A stretch of DNA of 64,000 bases from Hymenobacter properus (lineage in GTDB: Bacteria; Bacteroidota; Bacteroidia; Cytophagales; Hymenobacteraceae), in assembly GCF_015694735.1 (NCBI RefSeq), contig NZ_JADQDP010000001.1, forward strand, positions 496,001 through 560,000, written 5' to 3'. The position numbers were made by a program, and so were the translations under genes. Below, in pieces: positions 63,821 through 64,000 of the stretch. The notes beneath the pieces are model-generated. The model was not told the origin of the DNA. It did no database searches and saw only the letters and a list, made by a program, of their open reading frames with translations. Position 1 is the first letter of the stretch; each line of letters starts with the position of its first letter.

Positions 63821-64000
63821 ATGAAGCTTGAACTACTGCTTGCGGCAGGACTGGCCTTAACAGGCCTGCACGTGCAAGCGCAAATCGTGAACAACCCGGC
63901 CGTGCAACGCGACTACAGCAAGGTGGGCTCGAACGAGTTCGGCAGCCTGACCGACCTTACCAACGGCGCCCAGCACCTGCTCACGCGCAGCACCAAGCCG
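63821..64000 (+). CDS. Secreted protein, 3' end outside window
   Basis: First 60 codons only. Signal peptide MKLELLLAAGLALTGLHVQAQ, then IVNNPAVQRDYSKVGSNEFG. Same strand and close to the preceding secreted protein, possibly co-transcribed. Function cannot be judged from the fragment. Confidence 0.7.
   Translation, partial: MKLELLLAAGLALTGLHVQAQIVNNPAVQRDYSKVGSNEFGSLTDLTNGAQHLLTRSTKP

Overview
The window is a contiguous piece of a GC-rich Bacteroidota chromosome, most like Hymenobacter or a close relative (Cytophagales). Signs of this are: a SusC/SusD/SusE outer-membrane set; two secreted proteins with type IX secretion C-terminal domains; many lipoproteins and A-x-A-Q type signal peptides; a fused E1 alpha/beta 2-oxoacid dehydrogenase; promoters of the TAnnTTTG type at -7; and almost no Shine-Dalgarno sequences. 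The organism name is an inference. No phage, IS element, CRISPR array or replication origin was seen.

Layout. 1-1.4 kb: end of a secreted dienelactone hydrolase and an Mpo1-like membrane protein. 1.5-10.6 kb (minus strand): an aromatic amino-acid block. A promoter and a Trp-rich leader peptide with attenuator precede trpE-trpG-trpD-trpC-trpF-trpB-trpA, followed by DAHP synthase (aroF). Downstream, phenylalanine hydroxylase (phhA) appears to have its own promoter, short leader ORF and terminator. 10.7-23 kb: a starch/maltodextrin-type locus with an esterase carrying a glycogen-binding-like domain, susC-susD-susE, a BadF-type sugar kinase and a secreted GH13 amylase. A LacI-family operator lies between the promoter elements of susC. 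23-31 kb: housekeeping and secreted proteins (DUF2279, Smr/DUF2027, phosphoesterase, M1 peptidase, DUF4242), the RNase P RNA gene, and a cytochrome c/sorbosone dehydrogenase pair. 31.5-38.6 kb: an NtrC-type regulator without a DNA-binding domain, an AT-rich orphan gene, an orphan LuxE-like ligase, E1 dehydrogenase and a DUF1573 protein. 38.7-50.1 kb: VOC protein, alanine dehydrogenase, LTA-synthase-type phosphotransferase, an HSDR_N nuclease-like protein divergent from AMP nucleosidase, amidohydrolase, DinB and an MFS exporter. 50.3-64 kb: thioredoxin-like protein, a 1180-residue adhesin-like secreted protein, a desaturase with a membrane partner, tRNA-Ser, asparaginase, malate:quinone oxidoreductase, ohrR-ohr, SDR, GNAT and two secreted proteins, the last cut by the window end.

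Scattered between genes are nine copies of palindromic elements whose outer ends read GTCATnCTGAG or GTCATTGCGAG. They fall into sequence subfamilies and two sit inside or at the end of the aromatic cluster. Other unrelated large inverted repeats also occur.

The strongest regulatory observations are the trp attenuator (three consecutive Trp codons), the similar but less certain arrangement before phhA, the LacI-type operator in the susC promoter, and an OhrR-type operator before ohrR.
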